DNA of 34,723 nucleotides. Source: JANNXQ01 sp038238555. Its GTDB lineage: Bacteria > Verrucomicrobiota > Verrucomicrobiia > Chthoniobacterales > Chthoniobacteraceae. The notes under the pieces are model-generated. The model was not told where the DNA came from and did no database searches. It saw only the letters and a program-made list of their open reading frames with translations. Shown here piece by piece: positions 8,036 through 15,716 of the stretch (position 1 is the first letter of the stretch; every line of letters starts with the position of its first letter). A program made the position numbers and the translations under genes. The DNA is taken from contig JBBRXP010000046.1 of assembly GCA_038238555.1 (NCBI GenBank), positions 1-34,723 on the forward strand. Reading direction: 5' to 3'.

Positions 8036-8794
8036 CTACCACTCGCCCTCGCGGTTGAACTTCGCCCGCACGTTCTCGGAAAACACGCCGATGGCGGCGT
8101 CGAGGTCGGCGAGGATTTGCAGCGGCTCGCGTCCCACGGAATCGCGCACGATGGGGAGCACGGTGTTGCACTCGTTGGCGTCCATGAAGCGCGCGGCGTC
8201 GAGCAAGCCCGCCTGCTCCTCGGGCGCGACGACGAGGAAGCCGTGCTTGTCGGCATGAATCAAATCGCCGGGCGACACCCTGGTTCCAAACACCTCGACT
8301 TCGCAGCCCCAGCGCACGGGGTGGGTGAAGGCATGGCCCACGCAGAGGCGGCGGGCCAGCGCCTTGAAGCCCGCGTTGGCCATCTCATCCACGTCGCGGA
8401 TGGCGCCATCGATGATGGTGCCGATGCAACCCAGCGCGCGATGCGTGTTGGCGTTTACCTCTCCCCAGAATGCGCCCAGCGTGCGCGGCTGGTCGAGGTC
8501 CTGCACCACCACGATCTTCGGCCCCGGCACGCTGGCGACGTAGCGCCGATACTCCGCGCCTGCCTGCGGACTTGCCGCGCGATGCGCCGGGTTGCCCGGC
8601 TCGACGATGATGGTGATCGCGTAGCCCACCATCGGCCCCATCTGCGGCATGAAGTCGCGCGTCTCCTCGCGGTTAAAGGCATCCGCGCCTGGATTGCGTT
8701 TGGTGACTTGCTCCCAGCCGTTGTAAATGGTGGGCGTGTTCCAGCGCTTGAGTTGGAGGAGGTCGGAATGGGAGAGGATGCGTTGCGCGTTCAT
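8036..8794 (-). CDS. RraA-like family protein (4-hydroxy-4-methyl-2-oxoglutarate aldolase type)
   Basis: A 252-residue protein. GTIIDGAIRDVDEM (125-138) and GDLIHADKHGFLVVAPEE are the two signatures of the RraA / HMG-aldolase superfamily, formerly annotated as dimethylmenaquinone methyltransferase. Arg133-Asp134 and the later Asp are where this family binds the divalent metal and the pyruvate enolate. The family includes aldolases and decarboxylases of 2-oxo acids as well as the RNase E inhibitor RraA. The metal-site residues and a sugar-enzyme setting favour an aldolase or related lyase. The start is taken as ATG 8794; a GTG at 8812 is in frame but lies inside a 7-bp repeat array. The GH5-like gene lies 45 bp upstream on the same strand. 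Confidence 0.8.
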   Translation of the reverse strand: MNAQRILSHSDLLQLKRWNTPTIYNGWEQVTKRNPGADAFNREETRDFMPQMGPMVGYAITIIVEPGNPAHRAASPQAGAEYRRYVASVPGPKIVVVQDLDQPRTLGAFWGEVNANTHRALGCIGTIIDGAIRDVDEMANAGFKALARRLCVGHAFTHPVRWGCEVEVFGTRVSPGDLIHADKHGFLVVAPEEQAGLLDAARFMDANECNTVLPIVRDSVGREPLQILADLDAAIGVFSENVRAKFNREGEW

Positions 8795-8798
8795 TGGA

Positions 8799-8826
8799 TT
8801 TTCATTTTTCACCTTTTCATTTTTTG
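8799..8826. repeat. Heptamer-like repeat, family TTTTCAT
   Basis: TTTTCAT (8799-8805) and TTTTCAC (8806-8812) are adjacent, followed by CTTTTCAT and a T run. The array occupies the gap between the RraA-like and GH5-like genes. It resembles the other period-7 arrays in this window in length and placement. Confidence 0.5.
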
Positions 8827-8839
8827 TGGAGTGGGGCCT

Positions 8840-9937
8840 TCATGGCGCAAACTGCGGCCCGAGTTTCGCGAACATGCGCAGCCATGCGCGATACACGCTC
8901 TGCGTCGCGGTGAGGCGCCCGTCCCGATCCAGGGCGTCGAGTTCCTCCGGCCTGCGGCCGTCGTAGTGGCCGATCCAGCCGCACGCGATCTCGCGCGACG
9001 CGCGCAGGAATTCCTCGAGTTCCGCCGCGGAGCAACTCAGCGGAAAGGTCTCTTCGATGACGACCGGTTTGCCCACCGCGAAGTGCCGCAGCGACTCGAG
9101 CGCTTCGCCTGGCTTCTTCGTGTCGGGGTAAAGATGCACGCTCAGGAAGTCGAGCTCCGGCGCGACCTTTGCGGGCAGGAAGCCGCTGAGGTGTTTCATT
9201 TCCCGCGACCACGGCAGCAGTCCCACGGTGATGAGCGTCGTCCGATCGTGGCGCCGGATCGCCGCGGTGAGACGGCGAATCCACGCGACTGCAATGTCCT
9301 CGCGCGCCCGGCCCGCCGGGTCGAGCGCGACGTATTGCAGGAAATCAAACCCGCCGAAACGACTGCCGGAAGACCATTGCCCCGCGGAGCGTTTGCCGGC
9401 GGGCGAGAGCGGTTCGTTGATGAGGTCGTAGCAGAAGACCGCGCGGCTCGGCGCGCACACCGCGGCGATCGCCTCCCAGAAGTTTGCCTGCGCCGCCCAG
9501 CGCGCCGGCTCATCCAGCGCGTCATACCACGCTGGCACATCGGTAGGCCGATAACACGCGAGCCCCGTGACATCGAGGCGGAGCCCGGTCTCCTCCGCGA
9601 GCCGCAGCATCCGCGCGAGTTGCTCGAGCGCCGGGGCATGCGCACGATCCGCCGCGTCCATGAATTTCCCAAACTGCAAATGCACGCGCACGACATTCGC
9701 GCCGAGCGCCCTTAACTCGCGGAAGTCCTCCGCGAGGGTCTCCCAATCCTCATTCCAAAAATCCTCCATGAGCCGCCCTGCGTTGCCGTAGTTCATGCCC
9801 CACGGGTGAAACTCGCGCCGTGTCTCGGCGAGCACAAAGCCCCGCCCGTCCTCCGAGACGCGCACACTTTCGAGCTGTCCCGCCGCGCACCGTGCCGCGC
9901 CGCAAGCCAGGATCGCGACGAGGGCCAGCTTCTTCAT
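8840..9937 (-). CDS. Secreted glycoside hydrolase, GH5/cellulase-like
   Basis: A 365-residue protein with a signal peptide (MKKLALVAILACGAARCAAG). The fold looks like a clan A (beta/alpha)8 barrel: FHPWGMNYGNA near the start, GANVVRVHLQFGKFMD on strand 2, FCYDLINEPL with acid/base Glu175, SVHLYPD, and PVVIEETFPL with nucleophile Glu296 (Glu295 is the alternative). Placement of both glutamates fits GH5 or a close relative. Substrate is unknown; beta-mannan, beta-glucan or a glycoside are possible. ATG at 9937. It precedes the RraA-like gene by 45 bp and probably shares its transcript. A TTGAGAG heptamer array lies just upstream of the start. Confidence 0.8.
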   Translation of the reverse strand: MKKLALVAILACGAARCAAGQLESVRVSEDGRGFVLAETRREFHPWGMNYGNAGRLMEDFWNEDWETLAEDFRELRALGANVVRVHLQFGKFMDAADRAHAPALEQLARMLRLAEETGLRLDVTGLACYRPTDVPAWYDALDEPARWAAQANFWEAIAAVCAPSRAVFCYDLINEPLSPAGKRSAGQWSSGSRFGGFDFLQYVALDPAGRAREDIAVAWIRRLTAAIRRHDRTTLITVGLLPWSREMKHLSGFLPAKVAPELDFLSVHLYPDTKKPGEALESLRHFAVGKPVVIEETFPLSCSAAELEEFLRASREIACGWIGHYDGRRPEELDALDRDGRLTATQSVYRAWLRMFAKLGPQFAP

Positions 9938-9948
9938 GTCAAGAGGGA

Positions 9949-9969
9949 TTGAGAGTTGAGAGTCGAGAG
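9949..9969. repeat. Heptamer tandem repeat TTGAGAG (inverted arm)
   Basis: TTGAGAG, TTGAGAG and TCGAGAG run head to tail over 21 bp. They are the reverse complement of the CTCTCAA array at 10015-10049, so the two can form a long stem across the divergent promoter region. Confidence 0.75.
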
Positions 9970-10014
9970 GTGGACGTTAAAAGTCCGACCGCGGTTCCGT
10001 GTTGGTGCGTGCGA

Positions 10015-10049
10015 CTCTCAACTTTCAACTTTCAACTCTCAACTCTCAT
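10015..10049. repeat. Heptamer tandem repeat CTYTCAA (five units)
   Basis: Five units in 35 bp: CTCTCAA, CTTTCAA, CTTTCAA, CTCTCAA, CTCTCAT. It lies 42 bp before the ATG of the CoA-transferase gene. An in-frame reading continues through it from 9999 (giving FQLSTLNS), which is why a longer start would be misleading. A single CTCTCAA recurs at 11710-11716. Confidence 0.8.
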
Positions 10050-10091
10050 CGTGAGCGGACAAATCAACGAGGTGAACGAAGGCAGGCGCGA

Positions 10092-11633
10092 ATGAGAGCG
10101 GCCGCGCGCGTGGTCTCCGCGGAAGAAGCCGTGGCCGCGATCCCCTCCGGCGCGACGGTGGCTGTGGTGGGCTTTGCGGGCACGGGGCATCCGGAAGCGC
10201 TCACCGCCGCGCTCGAGCGACATTTCCTGCGCACCCAAAAGCCGCGCGATCTTACTCTCCTCTACGCCGCTGGCCAGGGCGACCGCGGGGCGCGCGGGCT
10301 CAATCATCTCGCACATGCGGGCCTGCTCCGGCGCGTCATCGGCGGCCACTGGAATCTCGCGCCAAAGCTGGGGCGGCTCGCTTTGGAAAATGAAATCGAA
10401 GCCTACAACTTTCCCCAAGGCGTGATCTGCGCGCTCTTCCGCGAGATGGCTGCGAAGCGCTCCGGCGTCATCACCAGGGTGGGCCTGCACACCTTTATCG
10501 ACCCGCTGAACGGCGGCGGGCGCTTGAATGCGCGCACCACCGAGCCGCTCGTCGAGCGGCTCGCGCTCGATGGCGAAGAGTGGCTGCGCTATCGCGCCGT
10601 CCCCATTCACGTCGGCCTCAGTCGCGCCACCAGCGCCGATCCGCGCGGTAATCTGAGCTGGGAGCGCGAGGGCATGCTCGGCGACTCGCTGCCCGTCGCC
10701 CAGGCCGCGCGCAATCACGGCGGCATCGTGCTCGCACAAGTCGAGCGCCTCGTCGCGCGCATCGCCGATCCCAAGTCCGTGCGTGTGCCGGGAGCGCTCG
10801 TCGATTTTGTGGTGGTGGCGGACGCCGAAGAGCACGCGCAAACTTTTTGCGAAGCCTTCAATGAAAACTACGTGACCACGGCGCAGGCCGCGCTGGAGCT
10901 GCCCGCGCTGGCTTTTTCCGAACGCAAGATCATCGGCCGGCGCGCGCTCCGCGAGATTCGCGCGGGCGAGATGGTCAATCTCGGCATCGGCCTGCCAGAG
11001 AGCGTCGCCGCGGTCGCGGCTGAGACCGGGCGGTTGCGCGATTTCACGCTGAGCGTCGAGAGCGGCATCATCGGAGGCGTGCCCGCCGGCGGCCTGAGCT
11101 TTGGGTGCAGCCACTTTCCGGAAGCCGCGATCGATCAGCCCGCGCAGTTCGATTTCTACGATGGCGGCGGCATCGACATCGCCTGCCTCGGCGCCGCGGA
11201 AGTGGATGCGGAAGGCAGCGTGAATGTGTGCACCCTGCCCGGCCGCTTCGCCGGCGTCGGCGGTTTTGTAAACATCGCGCAAAGCGCCCGCCGCATCGTC
11301 TTCTGCTGCACGCTGCGGGCCGGCGGCCTGGAGGTGGCGGTGCGCGACGGCGTGCTGTGCATCGTGCGCGAGGGCATGCACGCAAAGTTTCTGCCGCGAG
11401 TGGAGCGCGTCTGCTTTCACGGCCCTTCGGCACTCGCGCGCGGGCAGGAGGTTTCCTACGTCACCGAGCGCGCCGTCTTCACCCTCACGCGGGAAGGGCT
11501 CGCCCTCACCGAACTGGCGCCCGGCATCGACTTGCAACGCGACGTGCTCGACCAGATGGAGTGCGCGCCCGCCCGGATCGCCTGCCAGCCGATGCCGGCG
11601 GAGTGCTTCGCAGAAAGCGGCCGGGGAAGCTGA
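10092..11633 (+). CDS. Acetate/3-ketoacid CoA-transferase (YdiF type)
   Basis: A 513-residue fused alpha-beta family I CoA-transferase. The N-terminal alpha half opens with AIPSGATVAVVGFAGTGHPE (17-35), the usual glycine-rich CoA region. The beta half has MVNLGIGLPESVA (294-306) and LSVESGIIGGVPAGG, where Glu323 is the catalytic glutamate that forms the glutamyl-CoA thioester. GGIDIACLGAAEVDAEGSVN follows as in YdiF and propionate CoA-transferases. It moves CoA between short-chain acyl-CoAs and acetate or 3-oxoacids. I take ATG 10092, because upstream in-frame codons run through a tandem repeat. It stands alone, divergent from the GH5-like gene and convergent with a methyltransferase. Confidence 0.9.
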   Translation: MRAAARVVSAEEAVAAIPSGATVAVVGFAGTGHPEALTAALERHFLRTQKPRDLTLLYAAGQGDRGARGLNHLAHAGLLRRVIGGHWNLAPKLGRLALENEIEAYNFPQGVICALFREMAAKRSGVITRVGLHTFIDPLNGGGRLNARTTEPLVERLALDGEEWLRYRAVPIHVGLSRATSADPRGNLSWEREGMLGDSLPVAQAARNHGGIVLAQVERLVARIADPKSVRVPGALVDFVVVADAEEHAQTFCEAFNENYVTTAQAALELPALAFSERKIIGRRALREIRAGEMVNLGIGLPESVAAVAAETGRLRDFTLSVESGIIGGVPAGGLSFGCSHFPEAAIDQPAQFDFYDGGGIDIACLGAAEVDAEGSVNVCTLPGRFAGVGGFVNIAQSARRIVFCCTLRAGGLEVAVRDGVLCIVREGMHAKFLPRVERVCFHGPSALARGQEVSYVTERAVFTLTREGLALTELAPGIDLQRDVLDQMECAPARIACQPMPAECFAESGRGS

Positions 11634-11662
11634 GAGATGATGGGATCGGGCGTGGAGTTCGT

Positions 11663-11680
11663 GCGCTCTGCGCGGAGCGC
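11663..11680. terminator. Candidate hairpin between convergent genes
   Basis: GCGCTC (11663-11668) pairs with GAGCGC (11675-11680) over a 6-nt loop, between the CoA-transferase stop and the convergent methyltransferase stop. No T tract follows on either strand, so this is a weak candidate. Confidence 0.3.
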
Positions 11681-11712
11681 GCAAAATGGTGGCTCTGCGG
11701 GGCTCTCCACTC

Positions 11713-12339
11713 TCAACTCCTTCCGCCACTCAACTTCCCCACAAACGCCTTGAGCGAACCTGCCTGCCCGCCTTCGCGCATCGGGTGCTTGCTGAGAAAT
11801 TCCGAGCAGCCTTGCCGCACGGAGGGCAACTCGAAATCGTGTAGCAAGAGCAAGCCGCCAGGCTTGAGCTTCGGCACGTAGTTTTCCAGATCGAGGAGCA
11901 TGGCGGGATACGAGTGGTCGCCATCCAGGAAGAGCAAATCGAGCCCGTCGGGAACTTCCGGGGCCATTCGCGCGGACTCGCCCCGGTGCAGGATGAGCTG
12001 GTCGGCCAGCGCCGCGGTGTTGCGCTGAAATTCCTCGAAAGTATCCCGCGGCGGCTCAATGCCCATGGCGCGATTATCCCACACATCCACGCAGTGAATC
12101 CGGCCGCCCTTGAGCCGCGCGGCGGTTGCCAGGAAGCAGGTGCTGGAGCCGAGATAGCTGCCCACTTCACACGCCCGGAAACCCTCGGGCAGATTCAGCG
12201 CCAGCGATGCCAGGTGCAGGCGCTCCTCCAGACTCATGTGCGTCTCAATGCGGAAGAGCGGCGCAAACAACGGCAGCAGCGACTCTTCAATGGTGAGGAT
12301 GCAACGCTGGGCGACGGTAACGAAAGATTGCACCTGCAT
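11713..12339 (-). CDS. Class I SAM-dependent methyltransferase
   Basis: A 208-residue Rossmann-fold methyltransferase, closest in pattern to the Methyltransf_24 family. Motif I is ACEVGSYLGSST (57-68), motif II is HCVDVWD, motif IV region is LDLLFLDGDHSYPAM, and LKPGGLLLLHDFE is the post-motif III strand. The substrate cannot be told; such proteins often sit in cell-surface polysaccharide loci. The start is uncertain: ATG 12339 gives MQVQSFVTVAQ, while the frame is open to an ATG at 12435 that would overlap the divergent DUF1080 gene. Neither has a clear Shine-Dalgarno. Confidence 0.8.
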   Translation of the reverse strand: MQVQSFVTVAQRCILTIEESLLPLFAPLFRIETHMSLEERLHLASLALNLPEGFRACEVGSYLGSSTCFLATAARLKGGRIHCVDVWDNRAMGIEPPRDTFEEFQRNTAALADQLILHRGESARMAPEVPDGLDLLFLDGDHSYPAMLLDLENYVPKLKPGGLLLLHDFELPSVRQGCSEFLSKHPMREGGQAGSLKAFVGKLSGGRS

Positions 12340-12424
12340 CGAGGCGCGGAGGATGACACTCGGCTTCGCTTGCGTCCATCTTCGGCTCTTGGCGATGCTG
12401 CCGGCGCTACTTATCTTCGCGCCC

Positions 12425-13048
12425 ATGCATCGCACTCTGTTCTCCCTCCTCGCCCTCGCTTCGCTTGCTCACGCCGCGCCTGTGCCGCTCTCCGACGGCA
12501 AGACCTTTGATGGCTGGGAAGGCGACATCGCCGGGACGTGGCGCATCGAAGCGGGCGCGTTCGTCGGCGGCTCGCTCGCGGAGAAAGTCCCGCACAATGA
12601 ATTTCTCTGCACGAAAAAGGAATACGGGGACTTCGAGCTGCGGCTCAAATTCAAGCTCACCGGCACCGAAGGCATGATCAATGGCGGGGTGCAATTTCGC
12701 TCCCAGCGCATCCCGAATCATTTCGAAGTGAGCGGCTACCAGGCCGATCTCGGCGACGGATTCTGGGGCGCGCTCTACGATGAATCGCGCCGCAAGAAAG
12801 TGCTGGTGATGCCCGACAAGGAAGCCGCGCTCAAGGCGCTGAAACGCGACGAGTGGAACGACTACGTGATCCGCTGCGAGGGGCCGCACATCCAGATCTG
12901 GCTCAATGGCCTTAAGACCGTGGATTTTACCGAGCCCGAGGAGGGCATCGCGCGGAAAGGCATCCTCGGCGTGCAAATCCACGGCGGCGGAAAAGCGCAG
13001 GCATTTTATAAGGACATGGTCATCGAGGAACTCCCGGCGAAGCCGTGA
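12425..13048 (+). CDS. DUF1080 (3-keto-disaccharide hydrolase type) secreted protein
   Basis: A 207-residue protein with a signal peptide (MHRTLFSLLALASLAHAAP). It shows the DUF1080 jelly-roll order: PLSDGKTFDGWEGD, TWRIEAGAFVGGS, NEFLCTKKEYGDFELRLKFK, NGGVQFRSQRIPN, VSGYQADLGDGFWGALYDE, WNDYVIRCEGPHIQIWLNG, and the closing GILGVQIHGGGKAQAFYKDM. Some members hydrolyse 3-keto-glycosides made by Gfo/Idh-type dehydrogenases; one such dehydrogenase is encoded at 21027-22418, though not linked. The start at 12425 begins the signal peptide; the longer frame from 12236 runs antisense across the divergent methyltransferase. It is followed by a TPR gene with a GTGA overlap. Confidence 0.9.
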   Translation: MHRTLFSLLALASLAHAAPVPLSDGKTFDGWEGDIAGTWRIEAGAFVGGSLAEKVPHNEFLCTKKEYGDFELRLKFKLTGTEGMINGGVQFRSQRIPNHFEVSGYQADLGDGFWGALYDESRRKKVLVMPDKEAALKALKRDEWNDYVIRCEGPHIQIWLNGLKTVDFTEPEEGIARKGILGVQIHGGGKAQAFYKDMVIEELPAKP

Positions 13049-13806
13049 GCCGATTGCTCACGATCGCGCTGGCCGGCGGCGCTCTGCTCGCTCGCGCCGA
13101 AGAGCCGGCTCTGCCCGCTGGCGCGCGAAGCGAGATGCTCGCAAGATTCAGCGCCGAACTCAGTGAGCTCAATGCCGCGATCGCTCAGGCGCCGGAGCGC
13201 GTGCCGCTCTACTCGCAGCGGGGCGACCGGCACCTTTTCCTCGGCCACTTTGCGGATGCGGTCGCGGATTTCGAGAAGATGATCGCGCTCGAGCCGGCGC
13301 AAGACGCACCGCACTGGCGGCTCGGCATCGCGTATTACTTTGCGGGGAAGTTTGCGAAGTCCTCGGAGCAGTTTGCAAAATATCACGCCCACGATGGGCG
13401 TGATCGCGAGAATGGGATTTGGAAATTTCTGGCCGACGCGCGGCTCGGCGGCATCGAGAAGGCGCGCACGCAGATGCTCGGCTACACGCGCTTCGATCGC
13501 GAGCCCTTCCCGGCGCTCTACGAAATGTTTGCGGGGAAAAAATCCACCGACGATCTTTTCGCCGAGATCGAAACGAGGAAGCTCGGCGGCGACGAGCGCG
13601 TGATGTTCTTTGCCTACTACTACGCCGGGCTCAATGACCTGCTGGTCGGCCGGCGCGAACTGGCGGGTAAACTTCTGCGGAAAGCGATCGCGAGCACCTG
13701 GGGCCAAACGGCAGAGGGCGGGCCGGGCTACATGTGGCAGGTCGCGCGGCTGCATTACGAAGAAAATTCCAAGCAACTCAGGGAGTACCCAGCTACCAAA
13801 AAATGA
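13045..13806 (+). CDS. TPR-repeat exported protein
   Basis: A 253-residue protein starting at GTG 13045, which overlaps the DUF1080 stop (GTGA). The N-terminus MSRLLTIALAGGALLARAEE is a signal peptide. TPR helices follow: ELNAAIAQAPERVPLYSQRG, DRHLFLGHFADAVADFEKMI, and HWRLGIAYYFAGKFAKSSEQ. The second half (PALYEMFAGKKSTDDLFAEI onward, then GYMWQVARLHYEENSKQL) looks helical too and resembles NlpI-like TPR proteins. No catalytic motif is seen. It is probably a periplasmic scaffold, co-expressed with the DUF1080 protein. Confidence 0.75.
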   Translation: MSRLLTIALAGGALLARAEEPALPAGARSEMLARFSAELSELNAAIAQAPERVPLYSQRGDRHLFLGHFADAVADFEKMIALEPAQDAPHWRLGIAYYFAGKFAKSSEQFAKYHAHDGRDRENGIWKFLADARLGGIEKARTQMLGYTRFDREPFPALYEMFAGKKSTDDLFAEIETRKLGGDERVMFFAYYYAGLNDLLVGRRELAGKLLRKAIASTWGQTAEGGPGYMWQVARLHYEENSKQLREYPATKK

Positions 13807-13808
13807 GC

Positions 13809-13879
13809 GGAGACAAAGGAGTGGGGACAAAAGGAATTATTTTTGGGGTTCTGATCCCTCAAATTAACTCCTTGTCCCC
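13809..13879. repeat. GGGGACAA imperfect inverted repeat (MITE/REP-like)
   Basis: GGGGACAAAAGGAATTA (13823-13839) faces TTAACTCCTTGTCCCC (13864-13879), whose complement is GGGGACAAGGAGTTAA. A third related copy, GGAGACAAAGGAGT (13809-13822), lies just before in direct orientation. The element starts 3 bases after the TPR stop codon. It resembles the palindromic targets that accompany REP-associated tyrosine transposases, but no transposase gene is in the window. Confidence 0.55.
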
Positions 13880-13939
13880 ATTGCCCTGTCCGACCAGAGC
13901 ATGCCGAGCGCGGCGAGGCCGAGCAGGTGCGTGAGATCC

Positions 13940-14632
13940 ATGCAACTTTCGCAAAAGATAGGGAGACTTTTTAGCGTTCGCGGATGGCGAAGCGCCGCGC
14001 ACGCTCTGCATCGCTGGACGCATCCGATCTCGCTGGCGCGTTTGAAGGCCGAAGTGGACCTCGATGGGCTGGCTGGGATTCGCTCCCGCCACGGAGTCTC
14101 AGGCGAGAAAACCCGGTATCCAAAGTATCTCGACGTGGATGGCTTTCTCCGCATGAACATCCGCCGCGCTCAAGACCTGCGGCTGAATCTTGGCCCCCCG
14201 CTGCGGGTGCTCGATCTCGGAAGCGGAGGCGGCTACTTCTTGTTTGTGTGCCGCTCCCTCGGACACAGCGGAGTGGGATTGGACGTGGGCGAACCGGCGA
14301 TGTACGGCGAGATGTTTGAGTTGTTCGAATTGACGCGCGTCCTCTGGCGCATCGAAGCCTTTCAGCCGCTCCCTGTTCTCGGTGAACGCTTCGATTTGAT
14401 CACCGCATTTTCCATCTGTTTCAACGGGCACAAGAGCGAGCGCATTTGGGGGGTCCGGGAATGGGAGTTTCTGTTCGACGACTTGCAGCAAAATTTTCTG
14501 AAACCCGGCGGCAGGATTTATTTCGATCTCAACCCCGAAGCAGACGGCTCCTCAGTGACGCCTGCCCTGCATGACTTTTTTTTGCGGCGCGGCGCGTCCA
14601 TCGACCGCTCGAAGATTCGGTGGAGCAATTGA
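13940..14632 (+). CDS. Class I SAM-dependent methyltransferase
   Basis: A 230-residue protein. SAM-binding motif I is LRVLDLGSGGGYFLFVCRSL, with SGVGLDVGEP as motif II, ERFDLITAFSICFNGHKSE as motif IV region, and FLKPGGRIYFDLNPEADG near the C-terminus. The N-terminal 85 residues contain a helical cap (GVSGEKTRYPKYLDVDGFL). The fold is clear; the substrate is not. ATG 13940 was preferred over 13901, whose extra codons (MPSAARPSRCVRS) look like read-through of noncoding DNA. The repeat element at 13809-13879 separates it from the TPR gene, so it may have its own promoter. Confidence 0.75.
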   Translation: MQLSQKIGRLFSVRGWRSAAHALHRWTHPISLARLKAEVDLDGLAGIRSRHGVSGEKTRYPKYLDVDGFLRMNIRRAQDLRLNLGPPLRVLDLGSGGGYFLFVCRSLGHSGVGLDVGEPAMYGEMFELFELTRVLWRIEAFQPLPVLGERFDLITAFSICFNGHKSERIWGVREWEFLFDDLQQNFLKPGGRIYFDLNPEADGSSVTPALHDFFLRRGASIDRSKIRWSN

Positions 14633-14651
14633 ACGGCGCGTTTTTCATCCC

Positions 14652-14695
14652 TCGGAATTTGTTTGGAAACTTGGAATTTGACATTTGAATTTTCC
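14652..14695. repeat. Degenerate heptamer repeat, family TTGGAAT
   Basis: A run of related units, including TTGGAAA, CTTGGAAT, TTGACAT and TTGAATT, lies between the methyltransferase stop and the L,D-transpeptidase start. It matches the arrays at 22451-22478, 22704-22731 and 31390-31417 in unit and orientation class. Confidence 0.6.
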
Positions 14696-14722
14696 CGCCG
14701 GCCCGGCAGCATCCGCCCCCGA

Positions 14723-15646
14723 GTGCGCATTTCCCACCTTCTTTCCTTCCTGGCCGGCGCGCTTGCGTGCGGGATGAGCAGCCTGGCAGAGCCCGGCAGC
14801 GAATCGGCGCCCGTCGAAGTATTCATCAGCGTTCCCAGCCAATCGCTCGCGGTGGTGCGCGACGGCGAGGTGCTCGGGAAGTTTCCCATCTCGACCTCAA
14901 AGTTCGGCATCGGCGACAGCTTCGGCAGCTACCAGACACCGCTCGGCGAGTTCCGCATCTACAGCAAAGTCGGCGACGGCCTGGCGCGCGGGGCTGTGAT
15001 GCGCGGACGCCACGCCACCGGCGAAGTGCTGGCCGCCAATGCGCCGGGGCGCGATCCCATCGTCACCCGCATCCTGTGGCTCGAAGGCTGCGAAGCTTGC
15101 AACGAGCACGCGCGCGCGCGCGGCATCTACATTCACGGCACACCCGAGGAAGGCAAGCTCGGCCAGCCCGCGAGCTACGGCTGCATCCGCATGCGTTCGG
15201 GCGATGTGGTGAAGGTGTTCGATTGGGCGCCCATGGGTTGCCGCGTGCGGATCGAGGATCGGAAGATCGGCGCGATCGTGCATGAGAAATCCGCGGAACG
15301 TGACGCCCGCATCGCCGCGATCCGCAAGCTCGAGCAACAGGCGCGAGTCGCCGCGTCCAACGCGCTCGTTCAAAAATCGCCCTCCTCTTCCATTGCGAGT
15401 CCATCCACGGGGAAACAGGAATTCGTGAGTTTGAAAACTTCTGCCAAAAAACCCGCCGCGCCCAAGAGTGCGACCGTGGGGGAGAAGACGGCACATGCGC
15501 TGATGGCCGGCCACATCCTCGACTACGAAAGTTTCGACAAGCGCGACACCATCCCCCTGCGCGGCGCGGAAGTGCGGTTGCGAACCGATCCCGCCGCCGA
15601 GATCCCACCAAGCTGGACCACACTGGCCGCCGCGCCCACTCGCTGA
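14723..15646 (+). CDS. L,D-transpeptidase (YkuD domain)
   Basis: A 307-residue exported protein. The N-terminus (VRISHLLSFLAGALACGMSS) is a signal peptide, possibly lipoprotein-like. The YkuD domain spans about 31-178: VEVFISVPSQSLAVVRDGEV, TPLGEFRIYSKVGDG, then the catalytic GIYIHGTPEEGKLGQ with His138 and ASYGCIRMRSGDV with Cys154. It should make 3-3 peptidoglycan cross-links or attach proteins to peptidoglycan in the periplasm. A 130-residue charged, Ala/Lys/Ser-rich tail follows, ending with a conserved-looking block around LRGAEVRLRTDPAAEIPPSW; its role is unknown. I chose GTG 14723 because the in-frame TTG at 14663 lies inside the heptamer repeat. Confidence 0.85.
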   Translation: MRISHLLSFLAGALACGMSSLAEPGSESAPVEVFISVPSQSLAVVRDGEVLGKFPISTSKFGIGDSFGSYQTPLGEFRIYSKVGDGLARGAVMRGRHATGEVLAANAPGRDPIVTRILWLEGCEACNEHARARGIYIHGTPEEGKLGQPASYGCIRMRSGDVVKVFDWAPMGCRVRIEDRKIGAIVHEKSAERDARIAAIRKLEQQARVAASNALVQKSPSSSIASPSTGKQEFVSLKTSAKKPAAPKSATVGEKTAHALMAGHILDYESFDKRDTIPLRGAEVRLRTDPAAEIPPSWTTLAAAPTR

Positions 15647-15691
15647 ACTTTCGGGGCGGCTCTTTCACCCTTGCGTTACACTCAAAGCACG

Positions 15692-15714
15692 GGTGCGGTA
15701 GAGCGTGGCGCACC
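15692..15714. terminator. Candidate hairpin between convergent genes
   Basis: GGTGCG (15692-15697) pairs with CGCACC (15709-15714), in the 70-bp gap between the L,D-transpeptidase and the convergent deoC gene. There is no T run, so confidence is low. Confidence 0.3.
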
Positions 15715-15716
15715 GG

